This document shows, one piece after another, positions 8,214 to 16,801 of a stretch of DNA of 64,000 bases; position 1 is the first letter of the stretch, and every line of letters starts with the position of its first letter. This DNA comes from Clostridium_AD sp050717515 (lineage in GTDB: Bacteria; Bacillota; Clostridia; Clostridiales; Clostridiaceae), in the NCBI RefSeq assembly GCF_050717515.1, contig NZ_JBOITL010000025.1, positions 470,880 through 534,879 on the forward strand. The letters are read 5' to 3'. Made by a program: the position numbers and the translations under genes. The notes beneath the pieces are model-generated. The model worked only from the letters and a program-made list of their open reading frames with translations. It was not told the origin of the DNA and ran no database searches.

Positions 8214-8972
8214 TTATACTGATATGATAGATGTAAAATCGGGTATAACTGAAACTATTTTAACGTGTTTAATAAAATCTTCAGAGTGTATTTTCCAAGT
8301 ATGTTCCTCTAAATTTTTATGCCTCATTAGAACATAATTGTATTTATCAGAAGAAAAAATTTTGAATCCGGATTCATGACAATCTTCAAGGAATAGTTTG
8401 TCTTCTCCAAAAGTTATATTTTGAAATTTAACACTATCAAAAACTTCCTTCTTAGCTGCAATAGTGCCACCAGCCACTGCGAAAACATATCTGTACTCCC
8501 AATTACTGCACATAGTACCTAAAGTATTCTTATCCTCAAAATATACAAAGTAAGTTAACTTGCCTGTTATTTGGGCATCAGTATATTTAAATACATTCAT
8601 AGTATCCTCTAAATAGTTGGAACCATAATAATCATCGTCATCCATTTTAGAAATGTAATCATATTTTGAATTTTCAACTCCAAAATTTAAACATTCACCA
8701 AGTGTACAAGTTTCATCTAATTGAAATATTTTAATATCTTTAAAATTCGCAAATTTAAGCTTACATTCATTTAAACTAATTTTATTATTATTTATAATTA
8801 ATAGTAACTCTTTTATAGGATAATTAGATCTTTCATAGTTTATAAAAATATTTTCAATATAATTAGGTTTATTAGTACAAGCAATTATAGATACTCCAGG
8901 TTTAAAATCTTGTTTTAATTTTTCTCTAAACTTCACAATTAATATCTTCTCTCTGTTGAATTCTTCAATCAT
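8214..8972 (-). CDS. Family 2 glycosyltransferase
   Basis: A 252-residue GT-A fold enzyme without membrane segments. The nucleotide-binding start VSIIACTNKPNYIENIFINY (near residue 27), the metal site in SKMDDDDYYG (near residue 112) and a later FGEDKLFLEDC segment that fits the acceptor/base loop mark it as GT2. It opens the glycan locus and is divergent from the next glycosyltransferase at 9153. ATG follows GGAGG. Donor and acceptor cannot be told from sequence. Confidence 0.85.
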   Translation of the reverse strand: MIEEFNREKILIVKFREKLKQDFKPGVSIIACTNKPNYIENIFINYERSNYPIKELLLIINNNKISLNECKLKFANFKDIKIFQLDETCTLGECLNFGVENSKYDYISKMDDDDYYGSNYLEDTMNVFKYTDAQITGKLTYFVYFEDKNTLGTMCSNWEYRYVFAVAGGTIAAKKEVFDSVKFQNITFGEDKLFLEDCHESGFKIFSSDKYNYVLMRHKNLEEHTWKIHSEDFIKHVKIVSVIPDFTSIISV

Positions 8973-9152
8973 AAATTACCTCCATAGTTAGATTTAAAGT
9001 AGAAATTAAATGGCATAGTATACATTATTCCTATATATAATTATTGTTAATTATTTGTGTATCCAATTATAAAAATAAAAAGTAAGTACATTATTCTATA
9101 TACATAAATATAATAAATATTAAGTGTATCAATTATTAGAGGGGTATGAGTT

Positions 9153-10088
9153 TTGATAGAGTGTATTAATGAATTATATGAAATTGAAGATGCAAACAAC
9201 GTAGATATTTCAATAATTATTCCCTGTAAAAATGAGGTTAGCAATATAAAATGGACAATAGATTCATTACTGGAGTCTAAAAATCATCTTAAGTGTGAAA
9301 TTGTAGTAGTAGATGATGCTTCAACAGATGGAAGCACAGAGTTTTTAAAATCTTATATAAGTGAGGACAAATACAAAGATATTATTTTAATTAAGACTAA
9401 TAATATAGGAGCAGCAGCAGCAAGAAATATGGGGGCCAAAGTTGCTAAGGGAAAATACTTATTTTTCTTTGATGCCCATGTAAAAGTACCTGATATGTGG
9501 GCAGATAATTTAATTAACACTTTAGAAAAGGCTAAGGCATCACTCGTGGCGCCGTGTATTGCAGATATTACAGATATATCATTAGCAGGTTATGGCCAGA
9601 CGTGGAATGATGAATTTAAAATTACCTGGTTTTCAAAAAAACCAAAGGAGGGGGACGAGATTCCACTAGCGGGTGGTGCAGCTCTTGGAATAACCAGAGA
9701 GGCATTTGATAAAATAGGCGGATTTGATCATCTTTTTCAGGTATGGGGTAGAGAGGATGAAGAGATATGCCTTAAAGCATGGCTTTATGGATATAGAATG
9801 GTTATTAATCCTGATGTTATAGTACAACATCTTTTTAGAAAAAGTCATCCATATAAAGTAACCCTTGCAAATGTTACCTATAATACTATATGTCTTGCTT
9901 GTTCACATTTTGAAATGGAAAGACTTAAGAAGGTTATGGATATGGCTAGAAGAGATTATTATTTTTCTACTGCGGCAGGTGAGATAGATAGAAATTCAGG
10001 TTTAATTGTAAGGCAGAGAAATAAATATGCAATAGAACGTGTATATGATGATAAGTATTTCTTTGAAAAATTTAATATTTTATTTTAA
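9153..10088 (+). CDS. GT2/GT27-like glycosyltransferase (GalNAc-transferase-like)
   Basis: A 311-residue cytoplasmic GT-A enzyme. VDISIIIPCKNE opens the fold, VVVDDASTDGS near residue 53 binds the nucleotide, and the metal site is FFDAH at 106-109, a DxH motif as in polypeptide GalNAc-transferases, rather than the usual DxD. GGAALGITREAFDKIGGFD and WGREDEEICLKAW follow as in that group. It might add the first sugar to Ser/Thr of a spore protein; that is inference. TTG is the start, 8 bases after AGAGGGG. Confidence 0.8.
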   Translation: MIECINELYEIEDANNVDISIIIPCKNEVSNIKWTIDSLLESKNHLKCEIVVVDDASTDGSTEFLKSYISEDKYKDIILIKTNNIGAAAARNMGAKVAKGKYLFFFDAHVKVPDMWADNLINTLEKAKASLVAPCIADITDISLAGYGQTWNDEFKITWFSKKPKEGDEIPLAGGAALGITREAFDKIGGFDHLFQVWGREDEEICLKAWLYGYRMVINPDVIVQHLFRKSHPYKVTLANVTYNTICLACSHFEMERLKKVMDMARRDYYFSTAAGEIDRNSGLIVRQRNKYAIERVYDDKYFFEKFNILF

Positions 10089-10104
10089 TATTACCTACTT
10101 AAAG

Positions 10105-10136
10105 AAGGATATCCTCACATTTGTGAGGATATCCTT
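10105..10136. terminator. Bidirectional terminator
   Basis: A perfect 14-bp inverted repeat, AAGGATATCCTCAC (10105-10118) and its complement (10123-10136), with loop ATTT. It separates convergent genes 9153 (plus) and 10145 (minus). Confidence 0.8.
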
Positions 10137-10144
10137 AAATTTAA

Positions 10145-10957
10145 CTAGCAGCATGGTTTACATGTAGGACATGGTGGACATATTGTTGGGCAAACTGGTG
10201 GTGTACATGGTGTGTTAGGGCAAGAAGGTGTAGGACATACGTCAGGTAGACCAAAGGAACCAATGAATTTTACAACAGTATTATCACAAGTATTGCCAGT
10301 TACTGTAGAACAATCTTCACATTGCTCTTGAGAAGCAGTAACAGTAACAGTAAGAGTATTAGTGGCTATAGGTTTAGGTTGTGCTTCGCTTAATGTTGGT
10401 GGACATTGTTGATAACTTACAATATTATTTATACTTAGTGATCCTTCGCAACATATAGCTCCATTTAAAGGATTAGTGCAACCAGTACCATTGCTAAAAC
10501 ATGCTTCACCTACAGCGTTACCTGTAAAGGCTCTATATTGAATACAGCCAACTACCCTTTTAGGATATAATGCTATGCAAAAATCAGGGCAGCCTGCTCC
10601 AGGTGAGCAGACAACATTACAAGGACAAGGATCTGTAAAGCAGAATAAGCCACTATTATATTGTATAGTTGTAAGGCTATTGTTGATAGTTACAGAAAAA
10701 CCTTTTGGAATGGATGTTTTACAACAAAAATCTATTGTCTTTACACAGTCTGAACAGTCAGGAGTACATGTAGGAATAGCTCTAAAACCAGCCTTAGTAG
10801 CACTAAATCCATTTGATGCCATAAGCTCTTTAAGAGTCTCTTCAGTTAATGTAGTTGCTATCTGCTTTTCAGATAGACTTTCCATTTCTAGCATTATGTC
10901 CTTAATTTCTTTTTTTGTAGTACATTCTTTCACAATACTTACCTCCCCTTTAAACAA
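10145..10957 (-). CDS. Cysteine-rich spore-surface-type protein
   Basis: A 270-residue protein with 30 cysteines and no signal peptide. Residues 1-55 are a helical, cysteine-poor head; residues 60-190 hold paired Cys motifs (CTPDCSDC, CC, DPCPCNVVC); the last 50 residues are a Cys/Pro repeat ending PTCKPCC. Cys-rich, disulfide-crosslinked proteins without export signals are typical of the clostridial exosporium and coat. A near-match sigma-K promoter lies upstream, and glycosyltransferase genes lie on both sides, so it is a candidate structural protein or glycan acceptor. ATG follows GGGGAGG. Confidence 0.8.
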   Translation of the reverse strand: MFKGEVSIVKECTTKKEIKDIMLEMESLSEKQIATTLTEETLKELMASNGFSATKAGFRAIPTCTPDCSDCVKTIDFCCKTSIPKGFSVTINNSLTTIQYNSGLFCFTDPCPCNVVCSPGAGCPDFCIALYPKRVVGCIQYRAFTGNAVGEACFSNGTGCTNPLNGAICCEGSLSINNIVSYQQCPPTLSEAQPKPIATNTLTVTVTASQEQCEDCSTVTGNTCDNTVVKFIGSFGLPDVCPTPSCPNTPCTPPVCPTICPPCPTCKPCC

Positions 10958-10990
10958 ATATAAATATTTCTAGCTTTATATCTACACTAC

Positions 10991-11017
10991 CATAATATGA
11001 ATTAGCATAGAATGTGT
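10991..11017 (-). promoter_or_regulatory. Near-match sigma-K type promoter for 10145-10957 gene
   Basis: Minus strand: AC (11017-11016), 16 bases, CATATTATG (10999-10991). One base differs from AC-N16-CATANNNTA; spacing is identical to the seven exact matches in this window. Confidence 0.5.
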
Positions 11018-11106
11018 GCTAATTTCTGAAAAAATATTAAAGTTATAATTAGCAATATGGTTAGCATATTTTATATAAAGAATAATTTAAAAGAAGGGGT
11101 AAAGTA

Positions 11107-12699
11107 ATGTTTTTGCCTGAAAAAACTTTTTATGTTTTAAAGCAATCAGACTATACTACATGGAATTTTACATATGATAAAAACAAGGGAATTTTATATA
11201 GAATATTAAAAGAAGATAAAGAATCTAATTATAATGAGCTAGAAAAAGAAAGTAGCGGGAACTTTTCTGTGTTATTGCTTCCTAATGATGATATATATTT
11301 CTTATATGAAGATTTAAAGGGAAACATAATGTTGCGCATTTTAAAGGGGAATAAATGGAGTGAGGATATAGTTATTCTAAAAAAGAGTACTGAAATATAT
11401 GACATCTCTTTTAAGGCTATATTGAATAAAAATCAAATTTATTTATTTTATAATGTACTAAATAAAAAAACTAAAATTAGAACATTATTTAATCAAGTAG
11501 TAGATGAAAATTTTAATCTAGCATCACCTAAAATAATAGATAAAAGCAGTGATAGATACAATCATTCTTTCACCATTGTTGCAGATGATAACAACAAGCT
11601 ACTAATTATGTATGAAAAATTACAAAAAAATTATAAACTTGGATATAAGATTTTAAATACTGAATTAGGTAACTGGTCAGATTTTCATATAATAGATGAA
11701 AGTGATAATCCATTTATAGATTATTCACTATTGTCAATTAACAATACTATACATTCACTATATATAAAAAAGGAAAAGGTTAAAAACATCTTAATTTATT
11801 CACAGAGTGAGACTATTAAAGAAAGATATAACAGATTATTTGAGGGCTCGGATATAAAATCCTGTTCTTTTTTTGCCATAGAAGGTCATTTATATTGTTC
11901 ATGGATAAATAATAATGAAATTTATAACTGTTTCACAAAGGATAAGGGGAAAACCTTTAGTTCGCCTTCCTCTATCGAATTATTAGCTTCATTGGATGTT
12001 ATAAAATCAATATATAAGTCTAACTTAACTAGAAGTATAAGGAATTTAATTATTAATGAAATGTATGTAATGGATGATGATGAGGTTGAAGTTTTAATAA
12101 TTCCAAATGAATATAATATTTTAGATAATGGTATGAATAATAAAGATGAAAATTATAAAGAATGTGACCAGTGCTTATTAGAGGCTAAATCTTATTTAAA
12201 TGTTGCTTATAATAAAATGCTTATATACGAAAAACAATTGAGACAGAAAGATGAGTTAATTACTCTATTCAATAATAGTATACAAGAATATGTTATTAGA
12301 GTTCAAATATATGAAAATAAATTAAAAGATATAAATACACAGTGTGTAAAATTTCAAGAGGATAAGAAGTTATTAAGTGAAAATATAGATTACCTTCAAG
12401 AGAGTTTAATAAGTAAGGAAAATAAAATCAATGAGTTAGAAAATGCTAGTATGGAGCAAGGAAAAGAAATATTAATTTTAAAAGAGCAGTTTGATGAAAA
12501 AGATAAACAAATTACAAAATTGCAAGAGAAAAGCTCCCAGCAAGATAGGGTTAATATGGAAGATGAAAGTAGAATTTTATTATTTATTGAAGAAGTTGAG
12601 ATTTTAAGAGATCAATTAGAAGATTTAAACTCAAAATTAATGATATCTAACTCTAAGATCAATGAATCTTTTTTTAAAAGAATATTTAGTAATAGATAG
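11107..12699 (+). CDS. Propeller plus coiled-coil protein, unknown
   Basis: A 530-residue protein with no signal peptide. Residues 1-300 are repeated beta-rich units with Asp-box-like segments (for example CFTKDKGKTFSSPSS near 280), suggesting a sialidase-type beta-propeller without obvious catalytic residues. Residues 350-515 form long heptad-like coiled coils (KMLIYEKQLRQKDELI and on). It sits between the Cys-rich protein and the rml genes. A structural or sugar-binding role on the spore is inferred. The region upstream holds CATATTTTA (11065-11073) but no clear -35. ATG follows AGAAGGGG. Confidence 0.75.
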   Translation: MFLPEKTFYVLKQSDYTTWNFTYDKNKGILYRILKEDKESNYNELEKESSGNFSVLLLPNDDIYFLYEDLKGNIMLRILKGNKWSEDIVILKKSTEIYDISFKAILNKNQIYLFYNVLNKKTKIRTLFNQVVDENFNLASPKIIDKSSDRYNHSFTIVADDNNKLLIMYEKLQKNYKLGYKILNTELGNWSDFHIIDESDNPFIDYSLLSINNTIHSLYIKKEKVKNILIYSQSETIKERYNRLFEGSDIKSCSFFAIEGHLYCSWINNNEIYNCFTKDKGKTFSSPSSIELLASLDVIKSIYKSNLTRSIRNLIINEMYVMDDDEVEVLIIPNEYNILDNGMNNKDENYKECDQCLLEAKSYLNVAYNKMLIYEKQLRQKDELITLFNNSIQEYVIRVQIYENKLKDINTQCVKFQEDKKLLSENIDYLQESLISKENKINELENASMEQGKEILILKEQFDEKDKQITKLQEKSSQQDRVNMEDESRILLFIEEVEILRDQLEDLNSKLMISNSKINESFFKRIFSNR

Positions 12700-12751
12700 A
12701 AATCTAAATACAATATTATGATATATGAATAAGTTTAAATACTTATTAAAG

Positions 12752-12785
12752 ATTACTGCATTAAATTAATGTAGTAATTTTTTTA
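12752..12785 (+). terminator. Rho-independent terminator
   Basis: ATTACTGCATTA pairs with TAATGTAGTAAT (one mismatch) and is followed by seven T. It separates the 11107 gene from the rml genes. Confidence 0.8.
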
Positions 12786-12911
12786 TTTATGTAACAAAAG
12801 CAGGTAGTAGAGTAATATAATATACTGAACTTTAAAACTATGTATAAACGGATATTTAATATATATAGTTCTAGATTTAATTACAAAATTTTTTAAAGAG
12901 GCGTGATATTT

Positions 12912-13667
12912 ATGAAAGGTATAATTCTAGCAGGAGGAACGGGATCAAGACTGTATCCTTTAATAAAAGCAACTAATAAACATTTACTTCCTGTAGGAAA
13001 ATATCCAATGATATATTATTTAATTGCTAAAATGAAACAAGCAGATATTACTGATATTATGATTATTTCAGGAAAAGAGCATATGGGTGCTATAGTAAAT
13101 TTATTAGGTAGTGGATATGAATATGGAGTTAAATATACCTTTAGAATACAAGATCAACCTGGAGGGATAGCAGAAGCACTAGGATTATGTGAGGAGTTTG
13201 TAGGAAAAGATAGTTGCACTGTATTACTTGGAGACAATATATTTGAAGATGACATTTGCGAATATGTAAAAAACTTTAAAAAAAGAGGGCAAGGCGCAGA
13301 GCTATTGTTAAAAAAAGTACCAGATCCTGAGAGATATGGAATAGCAGAAATTGAAAACGGTAGAATAATTTCAATAGAGGAAAAACCTAAGAATCCTAAA
13401 GGGGATTGCTGTGTTACAGGGATATATATGTATGATAATAGAGTGTTTCAGGTTATTAAAGAATTAAAACCTTCTTCTAGAGGGGAACTTGAAATTACTG
13501 ATGTTAACAATTGGTATTTAAAAGACGGTTCTCTTACCTACGATATTATGAAGGGTTGGTGGACAGATGCTGGAACCTTTAGTTCATTAATGAATGCTAA
13601 TATATTAGCTAAAGATATAGATTTAGATTATATATTGAGTAGAGATTTTAAGGTAGAGAATTTATGA
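12912..13667 (+). CDS. rfbA: Glucose-1-phosphate thymidylyltransferase (short RmlA)
   Basis: A 251-residue enzyme that makes dTDP-glucose from dTTP and glucose-1-phosphate. The N-terminal nucleotide motif GIILAGGTGSRLYPL, then KHLLPVGKYPMIYY, LLGDNIF and the EEKP segment are intact. It belongs to the short RmlA type without the C-terminal allosteric extension. ATG at 12912 is chosen over GTG at 12903 because GAGG lies at suitable spacing before it. It is followed 25 bases later by rmlB, so they form an operon feeding both rhamnose and 4-amino-sugar routes. Confidence 0.92.
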   Translation: MKGIILAGGTGSRLYPLIKATNKHLLPVGKYPMIYYLIAKMKQADITDIMIISGKEHMGAIVNLLGSGYEYGVKYTFRIQDQPGGIAEALGLCEEFVGKDSCTVLLGDNIFEDDICEYVKNFKKRGQGAELLLKKVPDPERYGIAEIENGRIISIEEKPKNPKGDCCVTGIYMYDNRVFQVIKELKPSSRGELEITDVNNWYLKDGSLTYDIMKGWWTDAGTFSSLMNANILAKDIDLDYILSRDFKVENL

Positions 13668-13692
13668 AAAGAACAAATTGGGGGAGAAAAGA

Positions 13693-14748
13693 ATGAAAAC
13701 GTATCTTGTAACCGGTGGGGCGGGATTTATAGGTTCTAATTTTATAATATATATGCTGAAAAAATACAATGATAAAAAAATCATTAATCTTGATAAGTTA
13801 ACTTATGCTGGAAACCTTGAAAATGTTAAAGAAGTAGAGAATAACCCTAATTATAAATTTGTAAATGCTGATATATGTGATAAAGAAACAGTTAATAAAA
13901 TATTTGAAGAAAATGACATTGATTATGTTGTTAATTTTGCGGCTGAATCACATGTGGATAGAAGTATTGGGGGTCCTGAAATTTTTATAAAAACAAATAT
14001 AATAGGTACTACTAATTTATTAAATACAGCTAAGGATGCATGGAAAACTAAAGAAGGCTTCAAAAAAGGCAAGAAGTTTTTACAAGTATCTACGGATGAA
14101 GTGTACGGCTCTTTAGGAGATGTAGGATACTTTACAGAGAACACTCCATTAGATCCTCATAGTCCTTATTCTGCAAGTAAAGCATCAGCAGATTTAATTG
14201 TTAAGGCATATTATGATACTTATAAAATGCCTATTAATATAACTAGATGTTCGAATAATTATGGGCCATATCAATTTCCAGAAAAGCTGATACCGCTTAT
14301 TATTAATAATTGTTTAAATAAAAAACCAATACCTGTTTATGGAGATGGGTTAAATATAAGAGATTGGATATATGTTGAAGACCACTATAGAGCTATTGAC
14401 ATGGTTATTAAAAAAGGAAAAACAGGAAAAGTTTACAATATCGGTGGTCATAATGAGAAAAGTAACATTGATATAGTAAAAATAATAATAAAATTTCTCA
14501 ACGAAAATGTTGATAATACTATAACAGAAGAGCTTATAAAATACGTAGAAGATAGAAAAGGACACGATAGAAGATATGCAATAGATTCTAGTAATATAGA
14601 GAATGAATTGAGCTTCAAACCAGAAATGACATTTGAAGCAGGAATTGAAAAAACTATTAAGTGGTATCTAGAGAATGTAATATGGCTTAATAATGTTACC
14701 TCTGGAGAATATCAAAATTATTATAAAAAAATGTATGAATCCATTTAG
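13693..14748 (+). CDS. rfbB: dTDP-glucose 4,6-dehydratase
   Basis: A 351-residue SDR enzyme that converts dTDP-glucose to dTDP-4-keto-6-deoxyglucose. The NAD motif GGAGFIGSNF, the catalytic STDEVYG and YSASKASADL (Tyr and Lys), and the substrate segment ITRCSNNYGPYQFPEKLIP are all present. ATG at 13693 is preferred over TTG at 13678 because GGGGGAG precedes it. Its product is the branch point to dTDP-rhamnose (RmlC, 14964) and to dTDP-4-amino-4,6-dideoxyglucose (aminotransferase at 20366). Confidence 0.95.
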   Translation: MKTYLVTGGAGFIGSNFIIYMLKKYNDKKIINLDKLTYAGNLENVKEVENNPNYKFVNADICDKETVNKIFEENDIDYVVNFAAESHVDRSIGGPEIFIKTNIIGTTNLLNTAKDAWKTKEGFKKGKKFLQVSTDEVYGSLGDVGYFTENTPLDPHSPYSASKASADLIVKAYYDTYKMPINITRCSNNYGPYQFPEKLIPLIINNCLNKKPIPVYGDGLNIRDWIYVEDHYRAIDMVIKKGKTGKVYNIGGHNEKSNIDIVKIIIKFLNENVDNTITEELIKYVEDRKGHDRRYAIDSSNIENELSFKPEMTFEAGIEKTIKWYLENVIWLNNVTSGEYQNYYKKMYESI

Positions 14749-14833
14749 ATTAAGAGGTAATATAAATAAAGTATTTTTTTGAAAAACATCTTAACTGTAA
14801 ATTTAAAAAAACCAATGATATTTCAAAACCAAA

Positions 14834-14859
14834 GTCCCTTACTTCTATAAGTAGGGGAC
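14834..14859 (+). other. Stem-loop between rmlB and rmlC
   Basis: GTCCCTTACTT and AAGTAGGGGAC (one G-T pair) with loop CTAT. It has no T-run; it may be an mRNA processing or attenuation structure in the 215-base gap. Confidence 0.4.
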
Positions 14860-14963
14860 CCATGTTATAAAAAAGATAAAACACAAATTATTTTTTGAAC
14901 TGGAGAGTATTGTAGCATCAAAGATTATTATTTAACTAATATTAGCAGAAAGGAAGAATTATA

Positions 14964-15506
14964 ATGGCTAAATTTAAGTTCTGTGAAACATTTATAAGCG
15001 GATTATATGTTATAGAACCAATAGTTTTTAGTGATAGTAGAGGTTGTTTTTTAGAAACTTATAACTATGAAGAATTTAAAGAAGTTGGTATTGACATGAT
15101 TTTTGTTCAAGACAATCAATCAAAGTCTAAAAAAGGAGTACTACGGGGATTGCATTTTCAAAAGAAACATCCCCAAGGTAAACTAGTTAGAATTATAAAA
15201 GGTGAAGTTTTTGATGTGGCAGTAGATTTAAGAAAAGATTCAGAAACTTATGGAAAATGGTATGGCTGTATTTTAAGTGAAAATAATAATAAACAATTTT
15301 ATATTCCGAAGGGTTTTGCTCATGGATTTTTAGTTCTTTCTGAGGAAGCTGAGTTTGCGTACAAGTGCACAGATTTTTATAAGCCAAAAGATGAATATGG
15401 GATAATGTGGAATGACGCTAAATTAAATATTAATTGGCCAGTACAAGATCTTAATGAAGTTATATTATCTGATAAGGATAAACAGTGGGGTAAATTTGAA
15501 GAATAA
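14964..15506 (+). CDS. rfbC: dTDP-4-dehydrorhamnose 3,5-epimerase
   Basis: A 180-residue cupin epimerase. It shows the family signatures VFSDSRGCFLETYN, VQDNQSKSKKGVLRGLHFQ (catalytic His), FDVAVDLRKDSETYGKW, and IPKGFAHGFLVLSEEAEFAYKCTDFY. It makes dTDP-4-keto-L-rhamnose. No dedicated rmlD lies next to it; the only RmlD-like gene in the window (34120) sits in a UDP-sugar trio, so the final reduction may be done by that enzyme or by a gene elsewhere. ATG follows AAAGGAAG. Confidence 0.93.
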   Translation: MAKFKFCETFISGLYVIEPIVFSDSRGCFLETYNYEEFKEVGIDMIFVQDNQSKSKKGVLRGLHFQKKHPQGKLVRIIKGEVFDVAVDLRKDSETYGKWYGCILSENNNKQFYIPKGFAHGFLVLSEEAEFAYKCTDFYKPKDEYGIMWNDAKLNINWPVQDLNEVILSDKDKQWGKFEE

Positions 15507-15527
15507 TATTTATGTTGGAGAGATAAT

Positions 15528-16634
15528 ATGGTTACAAGTATAGTAATTTTAACTTACAATAAACTTAAATATACAAAAAAATGTATAGAAAGCATAAGAG
15601 AATATACGGATAAAAATAATTATGAAATTATTGTAGTAGATAACCATTCTACTGATGGTACCGGTGATTGGCTAAATAATCAGCGAGACATAAAAACAAT
15701 ATTTAATGAAGAAAATGTTGGTTTTCCAAAAGGATGTAATCAAGGAATAAATATTACTGATGGGGATAATATTCTACTTTTAAATAATGATGTGGTAGTT
15801 ACTCCAAATTGGCTTGAAAATTTAAATAATTGTTTATATAGTTCTCAAGATATAGGTGCAGTTGGGGCAGTTTCTAATAGGTGTCCTTATTACCAGCAAA
15901 TAAGTGTAGAATACAATACCCTGGAAGAAATGATATGTTTTGCAGAAAAATATAATATCTCTGATGAAAATAAATGGGAGGAAAGGTTAAAGTTAATTGG
16001 GTTTTGTATGTGTATCAAAAGAGAAGTGATAGAAAAAATTGGGCTACTTGATGAAGAATTCACTCCAGGAAATTTTGAGGATGACGATTATTCTTTAAGA
16101 ATAAGAAAAGCTAAATATAGATTAATGCTTTGCATGGATACCTTTATACATCACTATGGTAACGTTACTTTTGGTGAAAATCCATATGAGTATTCTAATA
16201 TTCTAGAAAAAAATCAAAAGAAGTTTGAAAAAAAGTGGGGATTTAGTTGGGAAAATTGTAAATCTATAAGTTATGAAATAATTAAACTAATAAATAGACT
16301 CAGGTTAGAAGAATTTAACCTATTAGAAATTGGTTGTGGCTGTGGTGCAAATTTACTAGAAATAAAAAATATTTTTAAAAAGGCTAATATATATGGGATA
16401 GAACCAAATAAAAATGCTGGAGAAATAGCGAAAACTTTTGCAAAGGTTATTATTGGAAACATTGATGATTGTGAATTAGATTATGAAGACAGATGTTTTG
16501 ATTATATGATTTTTTCAAGTATACAATTAGATTCAAATGAATCCTCCGATATTCTAATATTTATAAAAAAATATCTAAAAGGTGATGGGCTAATATTAAT
16601 AAATAATTTTAATACTAAGTTTACCCAATTATAG
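15528..16634 (+). CDS. GT2 glycosyltransferase with short methyltransferase-like tail
   Basis: A 368-residue fusion. Residues 1-245 are a rhamnosyltransferase-like GT2 (VTSIVILTYNKLKYTKKCI, VVDNHSTDGT, LLLNNDVVVTPNWL, NFEDDDYSLRIRKA). Residues 260-365 begin a class I SAM-binding fold (LLEIGCGCGANLLEI, YGIEPNKNAGEIAK), but the domain stops after roughly 105 residues, shorter than a normal methyltransferase. A C-terminal coding remnant in the same frame lies at 16674-16730, so the gene may be truncated. It starts 21 bases after rmlC and is likely in its operon. Confidence 0.82.
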   Translation: MVTSIVILTYNKLKYTKKCIESIREYTDKNNYEIIVVDNHSTDGTGDWLNNQRDIKTIFNEENVGFPKGCNQGINITDGDNILLLNNDVVVTPNWLENLNNCLYSSQDIGAVGAVSNRCPYYQQISVEYNTLEEMICFAEKYNISDENKWEERLKLIGFCMCIKREVIEKIGLLDEEFTPGNFEDDDYSLRIRKAKYRLMLCMDTFIHHYGNVTFGENPYEYSNILEKNQKKFEKKWGFSWENCKSISYEIIKLINRLRLEEFNLLEIGCGCGANLLEIKNIFKKANIYGIEPNKNAGEIAKTFAKVIIGNIDDCELDYEDRCFDYMIFSSIQLDSNESSDILIFIKKYLKGDGLILINNFNTKFTQL

Positions 16635-16682
16635 AATTTAACTATTTAATATTTTAGATTAATATGTTTATAAGGAGATGGT

Positions 16683-16763
16683 ACCAACTTATTCCATACT
16701 GACAATTATGCAAGTGCACTTTTTAACTGATTGCATATAATAAATGGGAGAACACTTTTCTTT
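16683..16763 (+). repeat. Imperfect inverted duplicate, copy A (promoter module)
   Basis: About 77 bases match the minus strand of 21582-21656 with roughly nine differences. It contains the sigma-K type -10 CATATAATA (16734-16742). In one frame both copies read as a similar protein end: GTNLFHTDNYASALFN-stop here and RSDLFHIENYAGTLLD-stop in copy B. Both then start ATGGGAGAACA; here that frame ends after eight codons. Confidence 0.75.
16716..16742 (+). promoter_or_regulatory. Near-match sigma-K type promoter for 16802 gene
   Basis: GC (instead of AC, 16716-16717), 16 bases, CATATAATA (16734-16742), 59 bases before the start of the 903-residue protein. The homologous position in copy B is an exact AC. 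Confidence 0.5.
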
Positions 16764-16801
16764 GTTATAAAGTTAAGAGAAAGAAGGAGGTTTATTTTAT
16801 T

